DNA of 37,978 bases, from the NCBI GenBank assembly GCA_001603955.1, contig LVAA01000057.1:1-37978 (forward strand). Direction: 5' to 3'. A model generated the notes under the pieces. It had not been told where the DNA came from. It saw only the letters and a list, made by a program, of their open reading frames with translations, and did no database searches. The DNA comes from Syntrophobacterales bacterium Delta_02 (GTDB taxonomy: Bacteria > Desulfobacterota > Syntrophorhabdia > Syntrophorhabdales > Syntrophorhabdaceae). Made by a program: the position numbers and the translations under genes. Of this stretch, positions 10,201 to 19,044 are shown one piece after another (the stretch's first letter is position 1; every line of letters starts with the position of its first letter).

Positions 10201-13200
10201 CATCGACATGGGCGGTCTGTCGTCTGCGAAGGTAAAGAAGGCCGGATTCAACGTGAAGGAAGACTTCCAGCAACACGGCCTTTCCTTCATCTTCCGCAAG
10301 AACGGCAGGGGCCTCGACGACATCGCGACGGAGCTTGTGAGCAGTGGGGTGATCCCTCCAGGACCGGACACCGTATCGAGCGACAATTACGTGCTGTCTC
10401 TCCTCCAGGCTGCGGCACGGGGTCAGAAGACGACCATCGACCAGATGAAGGATCAGTTAAATGTTGCCATTTCCGAACAAAAAGATGATATACTTGAACT
10501 CAGGGAGGATCTAAAGCGCCATGGTGCAGATGAGTCCCAAATCGAAGATGCTGTTAGAACGTATCAAGACGCGACACGAGAAGATACTCGGCCTCAAGAA
10601 GATGATCGGGATGTTGCAGAGACACGAGCTCGTGGAGATGAAACCCTCGACACCGACTTCGTCCCAGAAGTAGAAGAACCCACCGAAGAAACACCCTCAG
10701 AATTGCCCCCTGTTGAACCCTCAGAAGAAGGCACGGCCCTTACCCCTGCCGAAGGCGAGAAACGAGCACGGCCCCCTCACGGAGAAGAAGCTGGCGGGGA
10801 ATTGTTCGACGCCTCCGGCATGTTTTCTCTGTCCGGTAATCAACCTCACGAGACAAAGACGATGCAGGTCGCCGAGAAGAAGGGCGAGCGGATGTTCGAC
10901 GTGGAGAAACAGACCACGGACGAACTCAGGGAGAGGCTGTCCGGGGAGAAGGCGAAGAGGGAACATGAGGAGGAGGGGAAGGAAGAAAAAACCTCTACCG
11001 AACCCGGCAGGATCGAAGACTTCGGCGAGAAGATAGGCGGGGCAAGGAAGGATCAGGCTCCGTCGCTGTCAAAGGATCTTACCGATGACGATATAGCCAC
11101 GCAACCCCTCAGCAAGATATGGCCTGCCGATGAGATAGATGCCATAGACGATAAATTTCCCGCTGCGTGGGCATATGCGGCCCGTAGTGTAATACCCGCG
11201 AAACCACGCGTGGGCTATAAGGTGAAGGCATGGGTGGAGAAGGTTAAATCCATGCGGACCTTGGCCCAGGAGATTCTGGACGTTGAGATTGACCCCAAAG
11301 AACTCATGCGTAGATTACGGGAACGCCCTATATTGAATCCCTTCGGGGACAAGGTTGAATTACTCGCATCCATCGACCGTGACCAGTGGCCGCGTATCGG
11401 GCAGGCGGAGGCGTGTCCAAAGGCATATTACTACGACAAAGAAGGCAAGAAGGTCGAAAGCCCCTTCACCCGTGTTGAAATTGACGGGAGATGGCATGAG
11501 TTCAGAGGGGCAAGGAAGATAGCCGATGCACTGCCCGGGATAGAAGACCTGCTGAGCGGTCCCGCGTCCGAAAAAAAGATGCGGTTTGAGATCCGGACGA
11601 TTCCGAGGAGCGGTGAGTATTTCATCAACAAGAAGGGGGACAGGGAATACCGGAAACTCAAGACCTTCTCTGACATCAAAGACGCCCGGGCATATATGAA
11701 GGACAACTACAACGACCTCGTGGTCGCCTGGGAAGCGGTTAAGGAGAGGGACAACGTAAAAGAGACCGATGTGCGGGCAGAGACAAACCGCCCTCGGACA
11801 GCAGTCGATCGGCGTGGCGGAAAGGACGTGACACCCGAACAATTCGGAGACACCTTTGGCTTCCGCGGTGTAGAGTTCGGGAACTGGGTCGGCCAGGGGG
11901 CCGGGAGCAAGGAACGCCAAGGCATGCTCAATCAGGCTTACGATGCGCTGATGGACCTTGCTGAGATTATCGGTATCCCGCCGAAAGCCATATCTCTTAA
12001 CGGGTCTCTCGGTCTTGCTTTCGGTTCACGGGGTAGCGGATGGGCCTCGGCACACTTTGAACCCGACAGGCTTGTCATCAACCTGACAAAGCCCCGCGGC
12101 GCAGGGAGCCTGGCACACGAATGGTTTCATGCCCTCGACAATTACTTCTCCCGTATGCGCAGCGGTGAAGTGAAGGTCAAACGGGGATTCGGTGCCGATG
12201 AGGCGTACCGGGCAAAGAACTTCATTACATACCATCCTGAACCCCTCTATGTTCACAAGACCGAGAGAAGCACGCCGACCTCAAAAGCCCGTCTTGAACA
12301 GCTTCACAGGGATCACCCTGCGTCCGAATATCTCAACCCCGACAACTGGCAAAAAGACCCGGAACACCCTGAAGGCGTCCGCTCTGAAGTGGAAAAGGTA
12401 TTTGCGGAACTGGTCGCAACGCTGGATGCGTCGCCCATGGCAGAACGCTCACGTCTTATTGATAAGGCGCAATCAGGTTACTGGAGTCGTATTCTTGAAC
12501 GGGCGGCCCGCGCTTTTGAGAACTACGTCATCAACAAGATGATGCAGGGAGGATACCATAACGACTATTTAGCCAACGTGCGAGATATAGAGAATTTCCC
12601 GCGCAGTGAGGAAAGATACCCGTATTTGTTGCCTGAAGAAATAGCCCCTGTGGCAGAGGCCTTTGATAACCTATTCAGCACTATCGAATCAAAGGAAACT
12701 GATAAAGGCGTCATGCTCTTCAGCCGCGGACCCTCAGAAGCGGACGGGAACATCGAACCCCCCGCCCGTCCCCGCCACACCGTCGACAAGGTCGAAGGCT
12801 TTCTTGAACCCCTCCTGAAGAAGCTCAAGAACATCGGCAAGATCAAGGTCATTCAGTCGGTCAAGGAGATCCCCGGGGTCGATGCGTACGAGCTCTCTGA
12901 CAAGGACACCGTGTACGGAGCCTATGACCGGAACACGGATACCACCTACATCGTCGCCGATTCCGTCAAGGACATCCGCAATGCCCACGCCATTCTGATC
13001 CATGAGGTCATCGGCCACAGGGGCGTCGAGGCCGTTCTCAACGAAGATGAGCAAGTCAAGGTCATGCAGGCGGCCGTCGATGCGTATGAAGGCACGGACC
13101 TGCTGCAGAAGATCGTCAAGGATTACGACCTCGACCTGGGGGACAGGCTCCACAGGTACGTCGCCGGCCGTGAGCTCATCGCGCATATGGCCGAGACCGG

Positions 13201-16200
13201 GGAGAAGCCGTCCGTCATGCAGAGGATCATCGGCGTCATCCGGGACGCCCTGAGACGGCTCAACTTCCGTCTGAGGTGGACGGACGCTGATATCAAGAAC
13301 CTGATACGGAAGGGATGGGAGTATTCGGAAAAGGGCAGCCGGAAGACAAACGAGAGAGCTGTTTCTTTCCGTAAAGAATCATCGGATGGTCCTCAGAAGG
13401 CCGAAGAAACAGAGAAGGGCTTGAATGCCCTCCTGTCCGCCATGGAGGGGGAGAAGGATGTCCCAGCAGCGCTTCGTAACCCCGACCTCGGCGACGTCGC
13501 CCTGTATTACGGGGGGAAGGAGAAGGACGAGGGGGGGCTTCTTCACATCGTCGCGCAGCGGTCTTTCGAAGGTTCAAACGATATCGCCGGGGACCTTATC
13601 GGAGTCATCAAGGCGGTGGCCCTGGGGACGAAGACACGGGAATACGGCGGTGAAATCGGCCGGGCAGATATAGAGTACGGGGATTATGTAGCGATTCTGT
13701 CGAAGTCTAGATTCGCGAAGAAAGAAACATGGCTTCTGACGGGGTTCAAAAAGAAAAAGGAGGGTGTCAGAGGGGAATCTTACAACCCCAGAGACTACGC
13801 GCAACTGGCATCCGGTAGCCTGCCAGAAGTGGTTGCCTCCCTTAAAGATAAGATAGCAAAGGAATTGCGGGATGTCAAGAAGGGTGAAGGGGAAGACGTC
13901 AAACCCTCCTTTCGAACTACCTCAACCGGCAACAAGGCAAAGACCCCTTACACCGCCGCCAACCTCCAGAAGCTCCTGGCTCCCACGATCGCCCGGATCG
14001 AGGACCGCACCGGCGTCACCGTCAAGGTCATCCAGGACAATTACGGCTTTCCTCCCGAGTTTCTCGCCCGTGCCGGCGCCGACTTCGACATCAAGAATGA
14101 CAAAGTGTATGGGGCCTTGGACCCCCTGACCGACACGATCTACCTGGTGGCCGACAACACGGAGAGCACCTCGGCGGCGGAGAAAACCCTATTCGAAGAA
14201 CTGGTAGGGCACAAGGGTCTGCCGGCGTTCTTGGGAAAGGAGAAAACGGCGGAGCTGAGGAGCCTGGTCTACGCTCAGTTCAAGGCCGACCCGGCCATGA
14301 AGAAAGTCATCCGGGACTATGGCCTCGACGTATCAAACTCCGAGGACCGGCTCATCGCCGGCAATGAGTTTATGATCCATAACATCGACCGGCCGACCAT
14401 CATGCAGCGGGTCATCGCCTACGTCCGGGAGGCCTTTCGTTCCATGGGCTTCAAGGTGCGCTACAGCGACGCGGACCTCCGCGCTGTGATAGGCGGCCTC
14501 ATGAACCGGGTCGAGGCCAGCATGATGGGGGAGAGGGGCACAGGGCAGGCATACGAAAGCCAGACTACTCTTGAGGCTCAGCCGTTGTATAAGAGAACAA
14601 ACATACAGAGGATGGCCGAGGCGGCCATGAAGAACCCCGAGCTCGAGGCTCCGAACCTTTCTGCGAATTATTCGGAATCAAGTGATGTTATCAAGACAGG
14701 GACCGAATACTACCGAGATAACCTTCTAGGAAGACAGGTTTATTGCAGGGCCCTGGGCGAGACCGTCCGATTCGATAACACTGGCCTGGAGTATCTTCTT
14801 TCGAAGGGCGATAAGACATCTCAAGCCCGGAGATTCAAACTGTTGCCCAAGATCCTGCCTGTTATCGAGAATGCAGTCTATATAGACCAGGAAGACATTC
14901 GACAAATCTCGGAGAATCATCGTAGATACGGACTGATGGGCAGGTTTAAAGACGGAACCGTTGTTACTGTTGTCCTTGATGAAGTCGAACGCAACAACAA
15001 AAAATTTCTGAGCGTGTTTGACATCGGCGATTTGAGCGGGGAGAAATTATTTAGAAAGATGGGGGTGACTGCCTCGGACATTCATCCCGTCTCGAGCGGC
15101 TCAGTCTCCGAGGGACAATCCGCTGTCGGCAAAGAAAGCGTATCACAGGGAAAAGGATATGTCAAGAAAGACACAGGGGGTCTCGGTGACGAGCCGATCA
15201 GCTTCAAGAAAGAAAAGGCCGTCGTTGACATGGGCGACTTCCTGGCCACGATCAGCAAGACAAATCCGAAACTCGCGACCAGCCTGAAGAACATCATGGC
15301 CGACATAGACCAGCAGAACAAAGAGACGGAGCCCCTGGGAGAGCCGACCAAGGAGATCCCCGACCCGAAGACCGACAGCACCAGGAAGACGGGGAGCTGG
15401 CTGAACCGGGAAACCGGTGCCATCTTCCGGACGATAGCGACGGTGATGCCCGGAAACATGCCGCACAACTCCTTTCTGGAGAACGTCCTGAAGAGCCCCG
15501 AGTGGTACGCGCACCCGGTATTCAAAAACATCATCCGTCTCTTCACCATGGACCGCGAGCGGCTTTACCACACCACTATGATGGACCTCATCACCGTTGA
15601 CGACCAGTCCGTCATTGAAGAGACTGACAAGCTCCGGAAGAAGAACCCCGCGGCCTATAGAGAGCTGCTTTTTGCGATCGACTACGGTGATACCAAGTGG
15701 AAGCGGGGTGAGGCCAGTATGAAGCGCCTTGCGGATCCGGACATATCCGAAGAGGCTCGAAAGGCAGTAGTGGCCAATCAGGTCAAGAAGTATGAGACCT
15801 ACCTCCGGGAGAAGAGGGGGGTATCAGACGAGGCGATCCGCGTGTGGAAGCTACACCGGGCCAGCTACGACAAGGCACTGGATATGATGACCGCTCAACT
15901 CCGGGCCCTGGTTGCGCAAATGGAAGAGGGGGAGGCGACCGATCAGACCAAGACCGTCTTGCAGGAGCTCCGTTTTGCCCTGGCGTCCATGAACGAATGG
16001 CGCGGCTTTTATGCCCCCCGGCTCAGGGATCGCGCCGGCTATGCGGTCCAGGCAGAGAAGACCCACGGAGATAAAACTGATCGGTACCGGGAACACCGGA
16101 GCAAATACGGCGCTGAACGCCTGGCCGACAAGCTCCGGGAAGAAGGGTGGAAGAACGTCACAGTCACCGAGATCTCAAAACTCCCGGAGTCGGTCTATAT

Positions 16201-18094
16201 GAACCTCAAGGCCGTGGACGTGGCGAAGGCCATAAAAGACGCATCGGCCGGGATGAAGGGCGAGGCGGCAATCGCATTCAACGACGAACTGATCGAGCAC
16301 GTTTCCAACCTCATCAAATCCCGCGGGTACCGGTCATCGATGATTCACCGGGGATCTCCGGACGAAATGGGCGTCGTCAGGGGTTACATGGAGGATCCCC
16401 TCGAACGGTACACCACATACGTAAACAACCTGGCCGGCGGGTTCTCTAAGGCCCAGGTCGCGCAGCGGGCCATGCAGATGCTTCTCGGCGAACGGGGCGA
16501 AGACGGCAACCTCCAGGGCGGGATAGACGCCAAGACGGAGAGCAGAACCTACGTCACCGCTGAACGGTATATCTCCGAGCAACTGCGCAATCTGGATCAC
16601 ACCGACCGAATCGTGGGACTCGCCAAGTCCATCGCCACCTTCAAGTACCTCGGTTTCAATCCCCGGTCGGCGTTCGTCAATATGACTGCCCTGGCCACAA
16701 CCGTGCCGGCCGCAATCCACCAGTACGCCATGGGCGGAAAGGGCAGCATGACGAAGGTCCTGACAGCCGTCGGGAAAGCGGGTACCGATATCGCCACGGT
16801 CATGGCGGGGAAGAAGCTCAAGAATAAAGACGAACAGGCCTTCATCGACCGGATCAAGCGGGAAGGGTATGACGAGGCGCAGCACGTCCGCGATGTGATA
16901 GGCATGATAGACAAGGTTCACAAGCGCGTATGGTCGAAGGAAATGGCTCGCGCGATGTGGATGTTCGGGAAGACTGAGCAGTTTAACCGGTTGACGACCA
17001 TGCTCGCCGGATACCGGCTGGCGAAAGCGTCCGGGAAGAACGAGGAGCAAGCATATGACCTCGCCCTAGATGCTTCGAACAAGGCACACGGTCTCTACGG
17101 CAGGGCAACCCTTCCCGCGTGGGCCCAGGGCGGCAACCCGGCGGCGAAGATCGGGCAGATGATGTATGTCTACGGGAAATTCGGCCACAACTACTTGCAG
17201 ATGATGTATGACCTCCTCAAGAAGGACAACATATCGGGGACCGGAGAAAGGAACGTAAAGGCCTTCATATGGGGATTGGTTGCTCCCCTCGTTGTCGCTG
17301 GTGGCGCTGCATGGCCGCTGAAAGACTTCATGTTGGGCATATTCAACTTCTTTCTGGAACTGTGGGGATGGAAGAAAGGTGACGCCGAGAAGTTCGTCTA
17401 CGATGGTATCCGTACCCACCTGGGCAAGACAGCCGAGAAGGGTGCCCGCTATGGCCTCATGGGTCTGGGAGGGGTGGATATATCGGGTTCGCTCTCTGTT
17501 GACATAGACCCCCCTCGGATGGAAAGCTGGAAAGATTTCTTTTCCTTTCTCGGAGGCCCTGCCGCCGGGGTTGGGATTGACCTTGCCAAGGCAGGACATT
17601 TTGCGGCAACGGGACAACCCGCCAGGGCGGCCGAGAAGGCGCTCCCCACCGGCTTCGCGAATCCCTTACGGGCGTTCCGCGAGGGAAGCCATGGCGTCAC
17701 CTCCGAGAAAGGCAGGCCCCTCTACGATGATGAGACGGGCACCAGGCTGGAACTCAACGCCGGCCAGATGGGACTGCGGGCGTTCGGTTTCCGGCCGAGC
17801 GAGCAGGCGGTCCTTTCAGAACGAAAGCAGGAACACCGGGATCTCGTCAAGACCTTTGAGACTAAGCGGGACGCGATCTACGAACAGGCCCGGGCGTACT
17901 ATACGGACCCCGACAGGGACTCCGTTGGCATGACGAAGCTGATGCAAGCCCAGACCGACTACAACCAATCGATCCGCGACGCTGGCCTTTCAGGGATAGT
18001 GCCCTTCATGAAGTACTCAAACCTGAAGCAGCAGCGCAAGAACATGGAGAAGCCCAAGAAGGCCGAGCGAAGGAGATTTCAACAATTGCAATAA
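7205..18094 (+). CDS. Giant phage polyvalent protein (zincins, InPase domain, nuclease-like domains, LPD38-like end)
   Basis: The protein has 3,629 residues; the start overlaps the previous stop by one base (TAATG). Domains in order: tandem MKDDLGIF repeats (residues 3-26); a hydrophobic/amphipathic helical part to about 350; an InPase-type domain (about 726-873; DHVDVFIG, FDEHKVMLG); an LPD1-type plus zincin region (about 1535-1800) with FGFRGVEFGNWV and HEWFHALD at 1638; a second zincin (about 1858-2040) with HEVIGH at 1933; a PBECR-like nuclease candidate (about 2093-2227; LLHIVAQR, WLLTGF); a third zincin copy (about 2247-2437) with EELVGH in the metal site; another nuclease-like candidate (about 2508-2626; RRFKLLPKILPVIENA); and a long helical C-terminal part with a membrane-like segment (about 3351-3389) and an LPD38-like end. 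In known polyvalent proteins such domains enter the cell with phage DNA and act against host defences. That is family knowledge; the function here is inferred. Confidence 0.8.
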   Translation: MPMKDDLGIFEPVSSTSGMKDDLGIFGPSKRLGGKAYEDSLYDDMTAGTPLRAGKELAKGFVRLYENTLSGLGGLMEYTGHMAERYPGEVVSRPDLEPDSLLGEHAGQFAGPATRTPIPATDPLTQFAKTRGKTMREHFAEAANDPILKPRVESYTDIKSIADGIDYASYGVGNLLGSVSFMSLMPGVYKPAEVAGVVGKEVVKRGLGGRILNFLKPQAMDVPIGLMEGGEIANKQLEEHEKNGTELSLSRLVATAVPAVLIERGLGVEGLAAKMGSMGPAAREFSKKNLVPRVLQGMGITGMEEGVEEFVQTYLENYGGDPKSVWTKEALHDAINSGLQGMIGGHVMGGMGGAVASKQYDDVQAQQKAQQGILLNPVDYQHPAAVRMIEDRANIARHLEDFIAETHPELARAWGEQATAAIGANQPVDMSLLTGSGKFDMTDFSAPPAETQPPPVAKDPEVYKPTLHKIKAAVDAGTVTKEELKEAVLPSMVETYGADHPLVTGINELVVKLDLPPGVKDGMDMVNKVLEDPSVATDPIYDLIVGKMRGIEGGTGGRVVKNLSDLDRAEMTLSQFPQEEQRSVAGVMRRPGMPRPRTDVAPAAPQEAAARPQARRLGGEPIPLPGERAPVSYTAEDMRTPSAVAFEQPGDVTAARAIYKSLSQDDDKAQGITPLLLDAYVNAGGVIPANRHDIALRYPQASFEGGVTKEDVDEAAGEAASSPENDLPEPTRAQIEAGNYKKGHVSIQGLDISIENPKGSVRRGVSKDGKEWKSELKAHYGYIRRTEGADDDHVDVFIGDNPTSQRVFVVDQVDPDTRKFDEHKVMLGYNTVEEARSAYLANYEPGWKGLGNIVPMSMAGFKAWMKKAKLKKGAPIRTVSGQETESASTPEPGDFYEFDIKAHPVRGPHTARFRVNRAYVTPEGTVIPLVEDFTSEKGGGLYPIFPTQEGQYGARHVKAAEGLEPGFFPMEQGPEEEQPEKALAKPVKAKPAKSLVRVVIDMGGLSSAKVKKAGFNVKEDFQQHGLSFIFRKNGRGLDDIATELVSSGVIPPGPDTVSSDNYVLSLLQAAARGQKTTIDQMKDQLNVAISEQKDDILELREDLKRHGADESQIEDAVRTYQDATREDTRPQEDDRDVAETRARGDETLDTDFVPEVEEPTEETPSELPPVEPSEEGTALTPAEGEKRARPPHGEEAGGELFDASGMFSLSGNQPHETKTMQVAEKKGERMFDVEKQTTDELRERLSGEKAKREHEEEGKEEKTSTEPGRIEDFGEKIGGARKDQAPSLSKDLTDDDIATQPLSKIWPADEIDAIDDKFPAAWAYAARSVIPAKPRVGYKVKAWVEKVKSMRTLAQEILDVEIDPKELMRRLRERPILNPFGDKVELLASIDRDQWPRIGQAEACPKAYYYDKEGKKVESPFTRVEIDGRWHEFRGARKIADALPGIEDLLSGPASEKKMRFEIRTIPRSGEYFINKKGDREYRKLKTFSDIKDARAYMKDNYNDLVVAWEAVKERDNVKETDVRAETNRPRTAVDRRGGKDVTPEQFGDTFGFRGVEFGNWVGQGAGSKERQGMLNQAYDALMDLAEIIGIPPKAISLNGSLGLAFGSRGSGWASAHFEPDRLVINLTKPRGAGSLAHEWFHALDNYFSRMRSGEVKVKRGFGADEAYRAKNFITYHPEPLYVHKTERSTPTSKARLEQLHRDHPASEYLNPDNWQKDPEHPEGVRSEVEKVFAELVATLDASPMAERSRLIDKAQSGYWSRILERAARAFENYVINKMMQGGYHNDYLANVRDIENFPRSEERYPYLLPEEIAPVAEAFDNLFSTIESKETDKGVMLFSRGPSEADGNIEPPARPRHTVDKVEGFLEPLLKKLKNIGKIKVIQSVKEIPGVDAYELSDKDTVYGAYDRNTDTTYIVADSVKDIRNAHAILIHEVIGHRGVEAVLNEDEQVKVMQAAVDAYEGTDLLQKIVKDYDLDLGDRLHRYVAGRELIAHMAETGEKPSVMQRIIGVIRDALRRLNFRLRWTDADIKNLIRKGWEYSEKGSRKTNERAVSFRKESSDGPQKAEETEKGLNALLSAMEGEKDVPAALRNPDLGDVALYYGGKEKDEGGLLHIVAQRSFEGSNDIAGDLIGVIKAVALGTKTREYGGEIGRADIEYGDYVAILSKSRFAKKETWLLTGFKKKKEGVRGESYNPRDYAQLASGSLPEVVASLKDKIAKELRDVKKGEGEDVKPSFRTTSTGNKAKTPYTAANLQKLLAPTIARIEDRTGVTVKVIQDNYGFPPEFLARAGADFDIKNDKVYGALDPLTDTIYLVADNTESTSAAEKTLFEELVGHKGLPAFLGKEKTAELRSLVYAQFKADPAMKKVIRDYGLDVSNSEDRLIAGNEFMIHNIDRPTIMQRVIAYVREAFRSMGFKVRYSDADLRAVIGGLMNRVEASMMGERGTGQAYESQTTLEAQPLYKRTNIQRMAEAAMKNPELEAPNLSANYSESSDVIKTGTEYYRDNLLGRQVYCRALGETVRFDNTGLEYLLSKGDKTSQARRFKLLPKILPVIENAVYIDQEDIRQISENHRRYGLMGRFKDGTVVTVVLDEVERNNKKFLSVFDIGDLSGEKLFRKMGVTASDIHPVSSGSVSEGQSAVGKESVSQGKGYVKKDTGGLGDEPISFKKEKAVVDMGDFLATISKTNPKLATSLKNIMADIDQQNKETEPLGEPTKEIPDPKTDSTRKTGSWLNRETGAIFRTIATVMPGNMPHNSFLENVLKSPEWYAHPVFKNIIRLFTMDRERLYHTTMMDLITVDDQSVIEETDKLRKKNPAAYRELLFAIDYGDTKWKRGEASMKRLADPDISEEARKAVVANQVKKYETYLREKRGVSDEAIRVWKLHRASYDKALDMMTAQLRALVAQMEEGEATDQTKTVLQELRFALASMNEWRGFYAPRLRDRAGYAVQAEKTHGDKTDRYREHRSKYGAERLADKLREEGWKNVTVTEISKLPESVYMNLKAVDVAKAIKDASAGMKGEAAIAFNDELIEHVSNLIKSRGYRSSMIHRGSPDEMGVVRGYMEDPLERYTTYVNNLAGGFSKAQVAQRAMQMLLGERGEDGNLQGGIDAKTESRTYVTAERYISEQLRNLDHTDRIVGLAKSIATFKYLGFNPRSAFVNMTALATTVPAAIHQYAMGGKGSMTKVLTAVGKAGTDIATVMAGKKLKNKDEQAFIDRIKREGYDEAQHVRDVIGMIDKVHKRVWSKEMARAMWMFGKTEQFNRLTTMLAGYRLAKASGKNEEQAYDLALDASNKAHGLYGRATLPAWAQGGNPAAKIGQMMYVYGKFGHNYLQMMYDLLKKDNISGTGERNVKAFIWGLVAPLVVAGGAAWPLKDFMLGIFNFFLELWGWKKGDAEKFVYDGIRTHLGKTAEKGARYGLMGLGGVDISGSLSVDIDPPRMESWKDFFSFLGGPAAGVGIDLAKAGHFAATGQPARAAEKALPTGFANPLRAFREGSHGVTSEKGRPLYDDETGTRLELNAGQMGLRAFGFRPSEQAVLSERKQEHRDLVKTFETKRDAIYEQARAYYTDPDRDSVGMTKLMQAQTDYNQSIRDAGLSGIVPFMKYSNLKQQRKNMEKPKKAERRRFQQLQ

Positions 18095-18098
18095 CATC

Positions 18099-18126
18099 TT
18101 GACACAGATCCCCGCGGGGGTATAAT
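18099..18126 (+). promoter_or_regulatory. Consensus sigma70 promoter with palindromic spacer
   Basis: A perfect TTGACA (18099-18104) and a perfect TATAAT (18121-18126) are separated by 16 bases that contain the 10-bp perfect palindrome CCCCGCGGGG. It starts 5 bases after the stop of the giant gene and would initiate near 18133, about 89 bases before the next start codon. The palindrome inside the spacer could be an operator. The promoter would allow the small downstream genes to be read by host polymerase independently of the structural operon. Confidence 0.85.
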
Positions 18127-18155
18127 AGGGATAGATATTCAAGATGAGGACCATT

Positions 18156-18203
18156 CGGCCCGGTTGAATAAAATTCACCGGGCCGCTTCTTTTACCGGCC
18201 CGG
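18156..18203 (+). promoter_or_regulatory. Two mutually exclusive GC hairpins in the leader (attenuator-like)
   Basis: Segment 1 (18156-18164, CGGCCCGGT) pairs over 9 bp with segment 2 (18177-18185, ACCGGGCCG), and CTTCTTTTA follows as in an intrinsic terminator. Segment 2 can instead pair over 8 bp with segment 3 (18196-18203, CGGCCCGG), which destroys the first hairpin. The Shine-Dalgarno AGGGAGG starts at 18205, two bases after segment 3. The layout is that of a terminator/antiterminator switch or of an RNA structure that gates translation. Confidence 0.65.
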
Positions 18204-18221
18204 AAGGGAGGTAAGGGAACG

Positions 18222-18743
18222 ATGATCGAAGTGGTCCAGAGTTTGAGTCACCTTCTTAAGTCTTTCTCCAGCAGTGCCGTCACCTTCGCTACCGCAGACA
18301 ATTCCATCAATGCAACCGGGATCGGGACCGGGACTGTCGAGGCCGGCGAGAAGTTCACTATCTCGGGGGCAAGTGAACCCGGAAACAACCGGACCTTTAC
18401 CGCCGTGACCGTAGCTGACGACAAGATCGTGGTCGCGGAGACGGTTACCGCTGAGTCCGCCGGGGCGGCGGTTGTCCTCAACGAAGAATACGTCGGTAGT
18501 TTCAAGGACGTCAGCCACTTCACCGACCTTGTGGGCAGCATAGCGGCCTCCCAAGCCTGCACTGGTTTTGTCGATTTCAGCAACGACAAGGAGAACGTGG
18601 ACTACACCGCGTCGACCAATGTCACTGGGGGAACCCCTGCGAAGATCTCCGAGGGCGTCGTTGGGTATTTTGCCCGGTTAAGGGTCCGGAACGGGGGGAC
18701 GAACCAGACCTCGCTCAGGGCAAACCTGAACGGGAAGAGGTAG
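18222..18743 (+). CDS. Phage hypothetical protein, possible decoration or virion surface protein
   Basis: The protein has 173 residues; ATG follows GGGAGGTAAGGGAACG. It is rich in Thr, Val, Ala and Gly with no signal peptide or membrane segment, and looks mostly beta (FTISGASEPGNNRTFTAVTV, with the Asn-Asn turn typical of small virion beta domains). It has its own strong promoter and a structured leader, so it may be expressed from the prophage or to high level. I do not recognise a family. A capsid decoration protein or a lysogeny-expressed accessory protein both fit. Confidence 0.55.
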   Translation: MIEVVQSLSHLLKSFSSSAVTFATADNSINATGIGTGTVEAGEKFTISGASEPGNNRTFTAVTVADDKIVVAETVTAESAGAAVVLNEEYVGSFKDVSHFTDLVGSIAASQACTGFVDFSNDKENVDYTASTNVTGGTPAKISEGVVGYFARLRVRNGGTNQTSLRANLNGKR

Positions 18744-18752
18744 GGGGGCGGC

Positions 18753-19043
18753 ATGGACATACCAACGGCAGGCTTCCTGAGTGTTTGTGTGGGCACGATC
18801 GGCGGAATTGCCCTGAAATTCGTATCCAACAGGCCTAAGATGGGCGGCAACGGTAATGGCAACGGCAAATGTCTGCTTCATGATGGTATCGAGAAAAGGC
18901 TGGCAGCTGGTGATGACCGCATGGACAGCCTGCTGAAGAGGTCCAACACCACCTGCAAGCTCGTTATCGCTATCGCAGCGCATTTGAATATCCCTGTCGG
19001 CAACCTGAAGGAGGAGCTGCAAGACGTAATGGAGGGAGATTGA
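18753..19043 (+). CDS. Small phage protein with N-terminal membrane segment
   Basis: The protein has 96 residues; ATG follows a GGGGGGCGGC ribosome site 9 bases after the previous stop. Residues about 7-25 (GFLSVCVGTIGGIALKFV) form a probable membrane helix, followed by a Gly/Asn spacer (GGNGNGNG) and a helical C-terminus. Position just before the lysis genes suggests an accessory lysis or membrane function. The family is not recognised. Confidence 0.5.
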   Translation: MDIPTAGFLSVCVGTIGGIALKFVSNRPKMGGNGNGNGKCLLHDGIEKRLAAGDDRMDSLLKRSNTTCKLVIAIAAHLNIPVGNLKEELQDVMEGD

Positions 19044-19044
19044 C

